Assembly: GCF_027789125.1 (NCBI RefSeq)
Contig: NZ_JAQFVF010000023.1
Coordinates: 124,001-188,000 of the forward strand
Source of the DNA: Paenibacillus aestuarii
GTDB lineage: Bacteria > Bacillota > Bacilli > Paenibacillales > NBRC-103111
Direction of reading: 5' to 3'
DNA length: 64,000 nucleotides
In this document: piece after piece, positions 16,126-24,371 of the stretch
Layout: each line of letters opens with the position of its first letter
How positions within the stretch are numbered: position 1 is the stretch's first letter
The notes under the pieces: generated by a model
What the model saw: the letters and a program-made list of their open reading frames with translations, nothing else
Database searches by the model: none
What the model was told of the DNA's origin: nothing
Position numbers and translations under genes: made by a program

Positions 16126-17124
16126 CTATTTATATCGAACTCGAGGATCTAGGAATGGGTACAACAAGTCGACGATAAACGTCGCACCGGCAACGGCGAT
16201 AATGGAAATGGTGATTGTTCCCATAATTAAGTTGTAGTCCGCTTGTAGAATCCCGCTGTAGATTAATGTTCCGACTCCTGGATACCCGAACAAAATTTCA
16301 GTCACAAGTGCACCGTTGAAAATCGTCCCAATCTGCAAGGCCAGCATCGTAACTTGCGGAAGCGCAGCGTTAGGCAGCACATATTTACTCATGATTTTGG
16401 ATTCCTTCAACCCTTTAAGCCGGGCGAAATGCACATAATCTTCTTCGGCAATCCCTGCCGATAAAGTCTTCATACTAATTACCCACCAACCTGTGCCAAC
16501 CAATATCATCGACAGGGCAGGCAGCGTGGAGTTGATGATCAAACTTTTGATATGCGGCCAAGTGAAGCCATGTCCTTGAAAATTGGCGGATAACGGGAAA
16601 ATCGGCAGCACATAAGCAAATAGCATGATCAGGACTAATGCGAAAATGTAATAAGGAATCGGATACAGCGCGATAGAGATCGCTTCAAGCGCTTTGGAGT
16701 ACATTTTGTTTTTGCGGAATCCGGCAAGCAGGCCGATCGCATTCCCGATGACCCAAGAGATCAGCGTGGACGTCAGCAGCAGACCCATTGTCCAAGGCAA
16801 TGCACGACCGATAAGTTCATTGACCGGTGCGGGGTAGTTCGCAAGCGACGGACCGAAGTCGTGGGTAATCACAACGCGTTTAAAAAATCCGAGGTACTGC
16901 TCGAACGCCGAGCCTTCGAGACCAAACGACTGATTCAACGTTTCACGCAGTGTTGCCACCGCTTTGGGATCCATGAAAGCTGACTTCGACGTCATTTGGC
17001 CAATCATAGCTTCGACAGGGTCAGACGGCAAAAACCTGGGCACGAAGAACACCGTCGTAATCCCGATAAATACAACCAACAAGAATGTCACAACTCTGGA
17101 TAGCAAAAATTTATAAAATCCCAT
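16126..17124 (-). CDS. Opp-type ABC transporter permease, OppB/DppB-like
   Basis: A 332-residue permease. It opens with the family's FLLSRVVTFLLVVFIGITTVFFV segment and an extracytoplasmic domain containing RFLPSDPVEAMIG, then about five membrane helices. The EAA loop is LSAGIAEEDYVHFARLKGLK, and the C-terminal helix ends VDLLYPFLDPRVRYK, standard for OppB/DppB. It makes the second half of the channel and lies between the substrate-binding protein gene (about 110 bases upstream, with a hairpin in the gap) and the OppC-like gene. Confidence 0.87.
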   Translation of the reverse strand: MGFYKFLLSRVVTFLLVVFIGITTVFFVPRFLPSDPVEAMIGQMTSKSAFMDPKAVATLRETLNQSFGLEGSAFEQYLGFFKRVVITHDFGPSLANYPAPVNELIGRALPWTMGLLLTSTLISWVIGNAIGLLAGFRKNKMYSKALEAISIALYPIPYYIFALVLIMLFAYVLPIFPLSANFQGHGFTWPHIKSLIINSTLPALSMILVGTGWWVISMKTLSAGIAEEDYVHFARLKGLKESKIMSKYVLPNAALPQVTMLALQIGTIFNGALVTEILFGYPGVGTLIYSGILQADYNLIMGTITISIIAVAGATFIVDLLYPFLDPRVRYK

Positions 17125-17165
17125 GGGAACGCCTCTCCCTCCTCGATCGCCCCTGCTTGATACAA

Positions 17166-17214
17166 CCAGCCTGCGTACCGGCGTAGCATGATGTCAGTAT
17201 GCAGGACTGGCTGG
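17166..17214 (-). promoter_or_regulatory. Intercistronic hairpin between binding-protein and permease genes
   Basis: CCAGCCTGCGTAC (17166-17178) pairs imperfectly with GTATGCAGGACTGG. There is no T run, so it looks like an mRNA-stabilising or processing hairpin, a common way to make more binding protein than membrane components. Confidence 0.45.
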
Positions 17215-17235
17215 AGCAAAGCTTACAGCTGGCTA

Positions 17236-19194
17236 TTACTTGCCGGTAGGCTTGTAGTGTGGGGTGTAGAACTTAAACTGCGACCACCACCACCAAGGAC
17301 CTTCGAATTGATTATCTGCGGTTTGGAAACCTTGCCAGTAGTACGTATCGACAGGGACGAACTTGGACGTACCGAACATCGGGATAAACGGCATGCCTTT
17401 GACGAATTCTTTATGGATATCCGTAATATCGGCAATGACTTTCGGATCATCGCTCTTCAATCCGTTCAATTCGTCGATCAGTGAGCTTACTTTATCATTG
17501 GCCCAACGATTACGGTTGCCTGGCGCTTGCTTGCCGTTAGGAACGATGTATTGCTTATGCCAGCCTTGCAAGTTGGACGTCGTATCTGGAAGCAAACCGC
17601 ATGCTGGCCAGTAGGAGCCAACTTCGAAGTTGCCTGTCGATTCGCTGTCCCAGAACGTAGCTGCGTCCATTTGCTGTACGTTTACATCTACGCCGTTCTT
17701 TCTCCAGCTGTCAGCAACCGCAAAAGCCAAACGCATTGATTCTACTTCAAAGTTAGCCGGCGCATTGATCGTCAACTTCCAAGGGGTGCCATCCGGTTTC
17801 AGCCATTTGTCGCCATTTTTCTTAAATCCGGCTTTTTGCAGCAATTGGGCCGCTTCCGCAGGATCATATTTGAACCAGCCAACACCAAATGTATCGATTG
17901 CATCCTTATCCGTTGGCAGCCCTTTTACGCCTTGCTGCTTCAGCATATCCACCATACCGGATGCGTAGCTTTGATCGAACGGTTTGTAGCCATCGCTCAA
18001 TTGGAAGTTTTTCAGCCAATCAGTCATTGGTTTATGGTAGGCTTCCTGCAGAACGGAAATTGGCGGAGCCATGATCGGCGACACGCGCAGCATACCACCG
18101 AAGGTAGCCATCGAGACGTTCTTGATATCAGTCATCAGCGTTAAAGCCCAACGAACATCAGCGTTGTCATAAGGCGCTTTGGAAGCATTGAAGGACATCC
18201 CGCGTTCGCAAGGGTCATTCATGTCCGCATAAGGGAAGTTGCTGTACCAAGCTTTGGCAAACTCGTTCTTCTGGCGCAGCACATCCCAGCTTTCCGGCGT
18301 AATATCTTGAAGAATGTCCATATCATGCCCGATAGCTGCCATGATCCGCTTCTCTTCCGGTCCGAAAGATTGGAATAAAATGTATTGAGGCCCTGGCTCG
18401 CCAACCAGTTTACCGACGTCACTCTTCTGCCAATCTGTCCGTTTCTCATACAGCATCCAGTTGCCTTGTGGATCGTGCTGCTTTAATTTATAAGGACCTA
18501 TACCGACTGGGTCTGTGAATTTAAACTTCGTCGGATCTTCTTTTTCCCAAATATGCTTCGGCATCACCCTGAAGGAGGTTCCCCAGATGACAACGCCAAG
18601 TTTTTGCGCCAGACGTGTTTCCGGATTTACAGTCTCCACTTCAATGGTATATTTATCAACCGCTTTCATACTTTTCACCAAACTTGAGAAATAACCGCTG
18701 TAGCCGAGATCTTTGGTCTTCAACAGCATATTGGCTGTATACTCCACGTCTGCGGAAGTAAACTCTGTACCATCGGACCATGTCAAGCCTTCTTGCAGCT
18801 TAAACGTAAATTTCGTGTTCGAGCTGTCCGTAGCTTGTGGGAACGTCGCAGCCAAGTCAGGAATTTGTTGGCCTTTCACCGTATCGATCTCCCACAGGTT
18901 CGAGTAGACCAATTGGTGCAGCCCGCTGTCCATTGGCACGGCCCCCGGCATGTATGGGTTCATCCTGTCGGGGTCGGCGGCTTTACCGCTAAGAATATCG
19001 ACGACGAGCGTCTGATTTCTCGGTGTACCGACTTCGGTCATCCGACCTTGGCTTTGACCCTGGCTTGCGCCTTGCCCAGTGCTTGAAGGTTGATTCGTTG
19101 ATGCATTATCCGTTGTCGTACCCCCTGATTCACACGCGGAAAGCAAAACTAACGTGGTGAGCATAGCGCTGATCACTGCTTTTTTACGTTTCAT
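17236..19194 (-). CDS. Family 5 extracellular solute-binding lipoprotein
   Basis: Encodes 652 residues. The signal peptide ends in a lipobox (TLVLLSACESGG), giving a lipid-anchored Cys21, followed by a Ser/Thr/Gln-rich linker. The body is a peptide/nickel-type (SBP_bac_5) binding protein: the early block NLWEIDTVKGQQIPDLAATF and later FKLQEGLTWSDGTEFTSADV are the family hallmark. It is longer than typical OppA (about 540), suggesting a large ligand. The C-terminus is aromatic (PWWWWSQFKFYTPHY), compatible with carbohydrate stacking. It is the first structural gene of the importer; about 95 bases separate it from the response regulator gene. Confidence 0.87.
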   Translation of the reverse strand: MKRKKAVISAMLTTLVLLSACESGGTTTDNASTNQPSSTGQGASQGQSQGRMTEVGTPRNQTLVVDILSGKAADPDRMNPYMPGAVPMDSGLHQLVYSNLWEIDTVKGQQIPDLAATFPQATDSSNTKFTFKLQEGLTWSDGTEFTSADVEYTANMLLKTKDLGYSGYFSSLVKSMKAVDKYTIEVETVNPETRLAQKLGVVIWGTSFRVMPKHIWEKEDPTKFKFTDPVGIGPYKLKQHDPQGNWMLYEKRTDWQKSDVGKLVGEPGPQYILFQSFGPEEKRIMAAIGHDMDILQDITPESWDVLRQKNEFAKAWYSNFPYADMNDPCERGMSFNASKAPYDNADVRWALTLMTDIKNVSMATFGGMLRVSPIMAPPISVLQEAYHKPMTDWLKNFQLSDGYKPFDQSYASGMVDMLKQQGVKGLPTDKDAIDTFGVGWFKYDPAEAAQLLQKAGFKKNGDKWLKPDGTPWKLTINAPANFEVESMRLAFAVADSWRKNGVDVNVQQMDAATFWDSESTGNFEVGSYWPACGLLPDTTSNLQGWHKQYIVPNGKQAPGNRNRWANDKVSSLIDELNGLKSDDPKVIADITDIHKEFVKGMPFIPMFGTSKFVPVDTYYWQGFQTADNQFEGPWWWWSQFKFYTPHYKPTGK

Positions 19195-19288
19195 TGAAAC
19201 CCTCCTTCATCTGATTTCCTTCAGTTTATCACTTGCTTTTCCATAAACTTTTGAAAAACATTTGATTTCTTGTAAAAGGATTGGGTTC

Positions 19289-20791
19289 TTATGAAACCGT
19301 TTTCTGGAAGTCTTTCGGACTCATGCTCTCTATACTCTTGAACACGGTACTGAAATAAGCCGCATCTTGAAAGCCGACCATTTCAGCGACTTGATACACT
19401 TTCAAATCTTTTTGCTTCAAAAATTGTTTGGCGATTTTAACCCGCATATGGTTCAAATATTCGCTGAACGAAAGCTGCATGTACTTTTTAAATTGACTGC
19501 TGAAATACCAAGGATTGAGATAGACTTCCTCCGATATCCGTTTCAGATCGATCTCTTCCATATAGTGCCTCTCCATGAATTTGATCGCTGTCACAATATA
19601 ATGCGGTGTCTGTTCTTCGTCCTGCGTATCCTTCAAGATAGCGAAAATCACTTTATGTAACCAATCGAACAGTTCTCTCTGCGTTAAGATTTGATTTAAC
19701 TCCTTCACATAATCAACAGCTTCCATCGCGCTCGGCCGGTAGCCATGTTCGACCAGGCATTGCTCCAGCTGCAGCAATTCTTTGAGCAATTCGTTCCTGA
19801 GCTTATTCGGCTCCCACCGGATATGGCGCTCGCGAATTTCATGCAAGCTCGTATCCAAATATATTTTGAGCTTTACCGCATCGCCAGATTGTAGATGTTT
19901 GCTGATCGATTGAAAGGAAAAATAATCATGGACGCCAATCTGCTTTTGCTTATTCAAATAAGTCTCAAAGCGATCTGCTGAGAGCACAGCAGCTTCCTCA
20001 TGGAAAGAAAGGAAATCCGCCATTTTCTTACAGTGGGCAAAAGCGTCCTTCAACGACAACTTGTCAGAAATCACATCGCTGATCGCCCAATGCGTGATCC
20101 AGCCTTGTTGGATTAAGTTTTGCCGGCACGTATACAACCTTTCATGGAGCGGAGTCTCGTCACGGGTCGCCCAGATGACAATCAGCCCTTCGCTGCCAAG
20201 CGAAACGCATTCGTACACATCCTCCTTGACACTGATCTTTTCCAGTATAGGCACAATTTCTTTCTCCGAGATAAGATGACGATTCCCGGCAGCAGTAATC
20301 AGAATCAGCCGGTAATTCCGATGGATGGGAAAGAGGGCATCGGATAGCGCTTGCTTGCCCTGCAGCGCGGCTAGAAGCGCATTTTTTTTCGCTCGCCCCA
20401 GGGACTCCTCCCCCTGCTCGGCTACCCGATCCTCGATTTTTTGCAGAAGCTCCAAAATCGTCTGATAGTTGCAAGGCTTCAATAAATAGTCGCAGGCACC
20501 GTGCTTCATCGTTTGCCGGACAAACTCAAAATCCGCATGTCCGCTCAAAATGATGACAGACACATGCGGATATAAGAACTCAATCGTTTTGGTCAGTTCA
20601 ATGCCATCCATTTCTGGCATCGAAACATCCGTAATGACCACATCCACCGGTGTAAACTGCATAAGCTGCAAAGCATCCTTGGCATGCTGGGCCATACCGA
20701 CAATCTCGTAGTTGGGACAATATTTGTTTAATATGTGCGATAATCCATTCAGCACGGTTCTTTCATCATCGACAAGCAAAATCCTTAACAT
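19289..20791 (-). CDS. YesN-type response regulator with AraC HTH
   Basis: A 500-residue regulator. The N-terminal receiver domain reads ILLVDDERTVLNGLSHIL and has the phospho-acceptor Asp in VVITDVSMPEMDG near residue 55, with a Lys in LLKPCN. A long central region (130-385) is of the YesN type. The C-terminal AraC/XylS double helix-turn-helix includes LKRISEEVYLNPWYFSSQFKKY and VAEMVGFQDAAYFSTVFK. It should bind DNA and activate the importer genes upon phosphorylation by the kinase encoded 16 bases upstream. The order kinase, regulator, importer is typical for Paenibacillaceae carbohydrate loci. Confidence 0.9.
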   Translation of the reverse strand: MLRILLVDDERTVLNGLSHILNKYCPNYEIVGMAQHAKDALQLMQFTPVDVVITDVSMPEMDGIELTKTIEFLYPHVSVIILSGHADFEFVRQTMKHGACDYLLKPCNYQTILELLQKIEDRVAEQGEESLGRAKKNALLAALQGKQALSDALFPIHRNYRLILITAAGNRHLISEKEIVPILEKISVKEDVYECVSLGSEGLIVIWATRDETPLHERLYTCRQNLIQQGWITHWAISDVISDKLSLKDAFAHCKKMADFLSFHEEAAVLSADRFETYLNKQKQIGVHDYFSFQSISKHLQSGDAVKLKIYLDTSLHEIRERHIRWEPNKLRNELLKELLQLEQCLVEHGYRPSAMEAVDYVKELNQILTQRELFDWLHKVIFAILKDTQDEEQTPHYIVTAIKFMERHYMEEIDLKRISEEVYLNPWYFSSQFKKYMQLSFSEYLNHMRVKIAKQFLKQKDLKVYQVAEMVGFQDAAYFSTVFKSIESMSPKDFQKTVS

Positions 20792-20807
20792 ATAAAGAGC
20801 CCCCTCT

Positions 20808-22490
20808 TTATATCAATAATTTTCTTTCCCCAAGCCTTAGACTTACGGTTGTACCCCTGCCTATTTCGCTGTTGATCGAGATTCCGTAGCCCTCACCGTA
20901 CAAATAAACGATTCGTTGATGAACGAGGCGAATCCCGATGCCGGTCTCCTCACTTTGCATCTCGCAGGATGCGATGAGCTTTTCCACTTTCTCCGACGAC
21001 ATTCCGATCCCGTTATCGATGACATGGAAAACGAGATCACCGTCCTCAAGCTGCCCGCAAATCGTCATACATCCCTCGTCTTTCATATCGCGAAACGCAT
21101 ATTTAATCGCATTCTCAACAAGAGGTTGGATGAGCAGCTTCGGAATTTGGCAGTTCTTCATTGCCGGTGGAATATCAAAATGATAGTGAAGCTTATCCTC
21201 AAACCTTAGTTTTTGAATTTGCAAATAGCTTTCTAGCTGTTTCATATCTTCCGCCACAGGCACAAATTCGTCCTTCTGCGAAATGGAGTAACGTAAAATA
21301 TTGGAAAGTGCGACAATCGTATTGCCAATCTCGTCTTCGCCTTTCATAATCGCTTTCCAGTAGATCATATCCAGCGAGTTATATAAGAAATGAGGATTAA
21401 GCTTGGCTAGCAAACTCAATATTTCCGCTTTGCGTTGATGCCTTTGCTGCTTATAGATCGTCTGGATCAACCCTTGAATCCGCTCAACCATATAGTTAAA
21501 ATGATCCAATATGCGGCCGAACTCATCTTCGTTCTTATGTGCTAACACCACGGTCAGATCACCTTGCTGGACACGCTCCATCCCTTTAATAATGATCTTC
21601 AACGGCCTCAGCACCAGACGCATCGCGACGATGGCGAAGCACATAATCGCTGCCAGCAGCACGATGACCATCAGCACAAAAATGCGATTGAACTTCGTGA
21701 TCTGATTCCACAATTCGGACTGCGGCACTCTACCTATAAGGGTCCAACCCGCTTCATCCATCGTGTACTCGACTTGTGTGTCCCGGTCTTGCTGGAGCTT
21801 CGATACAGAAACACCGATCAAAGCTGGATCTTGCGCATAGACGATCACGCCATCTTTGACCACATAAACAGTTCCATGCTTGCCAATCTTCGCTTCATCC
21901 AAAATTTCACTGAAAATGGCCGGCTTCAAGCCGATCGATAATACCCCTAATCGTCCATTTTCATCAATAGGGATAATGGCGGATATTTGGTTCGTTGAAT
22001 TATGTAAGCGCATCCATAATAACGACTTTTGCGGCGGATTATAGTTCGACTGCAGCATATTCTCGATGGACGGCTCCGGGTCAAAGACTGGAACTGTATA
22101 ATATAAGTTTATTGGAGGATCGTAGACTGGATAGATCACCATGTTATCGACCCAATCGAGCTTAGTGACCCGCAGCACCTCATAGTTAATTTTGTACTTG
22201 GCGATCTGATAATTGATCTGCTGAAATTTTAAATCAGCCAAATAGTTAATGACGACCTGATTACGGCCAATGCCTTCGGCCATTGTGCGAAACTGCTTTA
22301 GCTGCAATTCCATCCGTTTGCCGATTTGATGGACAGTTTCTTGAAAGTAGGATTCTGAGTTATCCAAAATCATCGTGCCTATCCACTGCTGAAAGATGCC
22401 GAATTGCAGCATCACGACCATACAGGTAAAACCGATAAACACCGCGATGATTTTCGACTTGATTGTGCGTAATCGTAAGCCCCCCATCAT
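20808..22490 (-). CDS. YesM-type sensor histidine kinase
   Basis: Encodes 560 residues. An N-terminal membrane helix (IIAVFIGFTCMVVMLQFGIF), an extracytoplasmic Cache-like sensor domain (to about residue 270), a second helix (IFVLMVIVLLAAIMCFAIVAM) and a HAMP segment (MRLVLRPLKIIIKGMERVQQG) precede the His_kinase domain. The phospho-accepting His is in LAKLNPHFLYNSLD, and the ATPase domain has LIQPLVENAIKYAF and VIDNGIGMS. GGAGGAG precedes two adjacent ATG codons; either may be used. The external domain likely senses a sugar or sugar-loaded binding protein. A perfect cre site lies about 145 bases upstream. Confidence 0.9.
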   Translation of the reverse strand: MMGGLRLRTIKSKIIAVFIGFTCMVVMLQFGIFQQWIGTMILDNSESYFQETVHQIGKRMELQLKQFRTMAEGIGRNQVVINYLADLKFQQINYQIAKYKINYEVLRVTKLDWVDNMVIYPVYDPPINLYYTVPVFDPEPSIENMLQSNYNPPQKSLLWMRLHNSTNQISAIIPIDENGRLGVLSIGLKPAIFSEILDEAKIGKHGTVYVVKDGVIVYAQDPALIGVSVSKLQQDRDTQVEYTMDEAGWTLIGRVPQSELWNQITKFNRIFVLMVIVLLAAIMCFAIVAMRLVLRPLKIIIKGMERVQQGDLTVVLAHKNEDEFGRILDHFNYMVERIQGLIQTIYKQQRHQRKAEILSLLAKLNPHFLYNSLDMIYWKAIMKGEDEIGNTIVALSNILRYSISQKDEFVPVAEDMKQLESYLQIQKLRFEDKLHYHFDIPPAMKNCQIPKLLIQPLVENAIKYAFRDMKDEGCMTICGQLEDGDLVFHVIDNGIGMSSEKVEKLIASCEMQSEETGIGIRLVHQRIVYLYGEGYGISINSEIGRGTTVSLRLGERKLLI

Positions 22491-22633
22491 CTCCTCCTTT
22501 GGCTAATCCGCGAATAATTTAGCCGTATGCACAGTCACCTGCACAGCTTCGTGAAAAACAAGTGAATTGCCATGCAAAGATCCATATGAAAATGTACTTG
22601 AACAACAATGTGAAAAGCCTTGTGAATAGCATG

Positions 22634-22647
22634 TGTAAACGATTACA
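22634..22647. promoter_or_regulatory. Catabolite-response element (cre) of the YesMN/GH172 locus
   Basis: TGTAAACGATTACA matches the CcpA consensus TGWAANCGNTNWCA at all positions. It lies upstream of the sensor kinase gene, the first gene of the locus, so glucose repression of the whole pathway is expected. Confidence 0.65.
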
Positions 22648-22737
22648 TGTATTTTAAACCACAACCCAACAACCGTCAAGAACCAATTGTTTCACGGTCT
22701 CCACTGTCAACCTGTGTCGATGCTTCGTCGAAAATAT

Positions 22738-22767
22738 CAAAAAGACTACCATTCGCATGGTAGTCTT
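22738..22767 (-). terminator. Terminator of the 41-aa gene
   Basis: The arms AAGACTACCAT and ATGGTAGTCTT (11 bases, perfect) surround a 4-base loop, with five T following on the minus strand. Confidence 0.85.
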
Positions 22768-22794
22768 GGGCCATCCCATAGTAAAAAGGGCATG

Positions 22795-22920
22795 TTATTT
22801 GATTAATTGTTTCGGCTTGCTCCAGTATTTCACCCACAAGTCATACTCTTCGTCCCGATAAAACCGAATCCCAATATATTTTAGCGGCGTCCATAATTCT
22901 CGAAAATAATAACTAGGCAT
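22795..22920 (-). CDS. Aromatic-rich small protein (41 aa), unknown
   Basis: A short ORF starting at ATG 22920 with GAGGGG about 11 bases upstream and closed by a perfect-arm terminator. Its 41 residues are unusually rich in Tyr, Trp and Lys (MPSYYFRELWTPLKYIG at the start, YDLWVKYWSKPKQLIK at the end). There is no membrane helix or signal peptide. Having its own ribosome site and terminator argues for a real monocistronic gene. I recognise no family. Nearby are the YesMN kinase gene, about 300 bases past its terminator, and the CE7 esterase. Confidence 0.6.
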   Translation of the reverse strand: MPSYYFRELWTPLKYIGIRFYRDEEYDLWVKYWSKPKQLIK

Positions 22921-23205
22921 GTTTATCGATCCCCTCAGTCCAGTAGTATGATATACCTAATATACCAAGGACCTCGGCGGGAGAAATGTTGAAACGTGTC
23001 GATTTAAATATAAATTTTTCTTTAGAAACTAGGTCTAGAGCTCAGCGGCGCATTGCAGCTATCCGAAGGTGCGCGAGTCGGCACGCGCTGGGGCGCAGAA
23101 AGCGGTTCTAGCGCGGATATGCCACGCTGCAGGTCATCTCGCACGTGCCCGCTTGAACGCTAACGCGGATTTTCCGCTTTGCAAGTCGCGGATAAGCCCC
23201 AATCA
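22921..23205. other. Non-coding stretch with a GC-rich block
   Basis: About 300 bases without a credible ORF. The first 110 bases are AT-rich and probably hold the promoter of the 41-aa gene. From 23040 to 23200 the sequence is GC-rich with short inverted motifs (GCGGAT with ATCCGC-like, CGCGGATTTTCCGC), similar in style to 5040-5220. No function is evident. Confidence 0.5.
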
Positions 23206-23233
23206 TGTTTACATCATATTTATTATGTAAACA
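23206..23233. repeat. AT-rich palindrome, copy 2
   Basis: The 13-base arms TGTTTACATCATA and TATTATGTAAACA differ at one pair around a central TT. The core 22 bases equal those of 4869-4890 except for one base. The stop codon of the CE7 esterase lies inside this element. Confidence 0.75.
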
Positions 23234-24197
23234 AACGAAACCAATCCGCATAATGCTTCTCCAAATATGCCAGCTTCGCTTCCGTATGCGTAGACCCACC
23301 GCCTTCGTGCCCATTGAAAGGATACATGATGATCTCCTTCTCACTTTGAATGCGATTATAAGTGGCAAAATACATTTGCGCCGGGCAAGTTTCATCTTTT
23401 AGCGCAACAGAAGCAAATACAGGGCATTTGATTTTGTCCGCCATATTCATCGTGTCAAAATAGCTAAGATTATCCATGACAAGATCCGTCTGTTCAGGAT
23501 GCATTTTCAAATAATCAGCTACGCTGGCAAACGCGCCGTGATTGCCCTCAATGCGGCTGACGAGATCGCTGTTGCTTGGCACATCGACCAGCGCTAGTGC
23601 CGGCCTGTCATCCAGTGCACATACCGCCATGCCCAAAGCTCCGCCTTGGCTGCCGCCCTCGATCACAAGCTTCTCCTGATCAACTTCCGGCTGCGTAACA
23701 GCCATATCGATCGCTTTTAAGCCATCCATATAAGCAAAACGGTAGTAATACTCGTCCTTGTTATGAATCCCTTTGCTGGCCACATTGGTCGTAAAACCGT
23801 GAGAATACGCAGCGCTATTCCCCGTGCTACCGCCTTGGTCCCGGCAATCGACGGCCAGAACAGCAAATCCCATCGTTACCCAATGCATATAATCCGATGG
23901 CTTGCCACGACTACCAGAAAATCCGTGATAATGAATTAGGCATGGATAACTTGTTTTACCGATAAAAGAAGGGACAATGAACCATCCATGAATTCGCGTT
24001 TCATCCATACCATTGTAAGATATCGCGTACACTTTCACGTGCGGACTCGGGTAGTCGACTTCCGCTCGCTCGGCACGTAGCGGAACGTCCTTCGCCTGCG
24101 CGATCGTACGGGCCCAAAAGTGTTCAAAATCATCTTTCTTCGTTAATGCAGGTAAATAGGCATATAAGTCCTTTGTTTTCTCTTCGATATAGCCCAT
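23223..24197 (-). CDS. Acetyl xylan esterase / cephalosporin C deacetylase (CE7)
   Basis: A 324-residue alpha/beta hydrolase of carbohydrate esterase family 7. The catalytic triad is Ser183 in GGSQGG, Asp268 in ALKDET and His297 in NGHEGGG. The CE7 oxyanion motif is RDQGG (119-123) where most members have RGQGG. No signal peptide is seen, as expected for this intracellular family, which removes acetyl groups from imported xylo-oligosaccharides and from cephalosporin C. The gene stands alone, downstream of a terminator and close to the carbohydrate locus, so it probably serves the same polysaccharide diet. Confidence 0.88.
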   Translation of the reverse strand: MGYIEEKTKDLYAYLPALTKKDDFEHFWARTIAQAKDVPLRAERAEVDYPSPHVKVYAISYNGMDETRIHGWFIVPSFIGKTSYPCLIHYHGFSGSRGKPSDYMHWVTMGFAVLAVDCRDQGGSTGNSAAYSHGFTTNVASKGIHNKDEYYYRFAYMDGLKAIDMAVTQPEVDQEKLVIEGGSQGGALGMAVCALDDRPALALVDVPSNSDLVSRIEGNHGAFASVADYLKMHPEQTDLVMDNLSYFDTMNMADKIKCPVFASVALKDETCPAQMYFATYNRIQSEKEIIMYPFNGHEGGGSTHTEAKLAYLEKHYADWFRLFT

Positions 24198-24315
24198 CCC
24201 ATTCTTCCTTCCCAGCCAAATTCAACCAATACGCCCATTCTACCACAAAAAAAGCAGCTGAAATAGAAACAGTTCCACTAGCAGCCATACCACAGCACGC
24301 AAACACAAACACAAA

Positions 24316-24353
24316 CAAAAAACCGAAACCAGGCACAATAGCCTAATTTCGGT
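24316..24353 (-). terminator. Terminator of the six-hairpin-like gene
   Basis: On the minus strand CCGAAA pairs with TTTCGG and GGC with GCC inside, followed by six T. Confidence 0.75.
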
Positions 24354-24371
24354 CATCACTTCAGTCACCCG

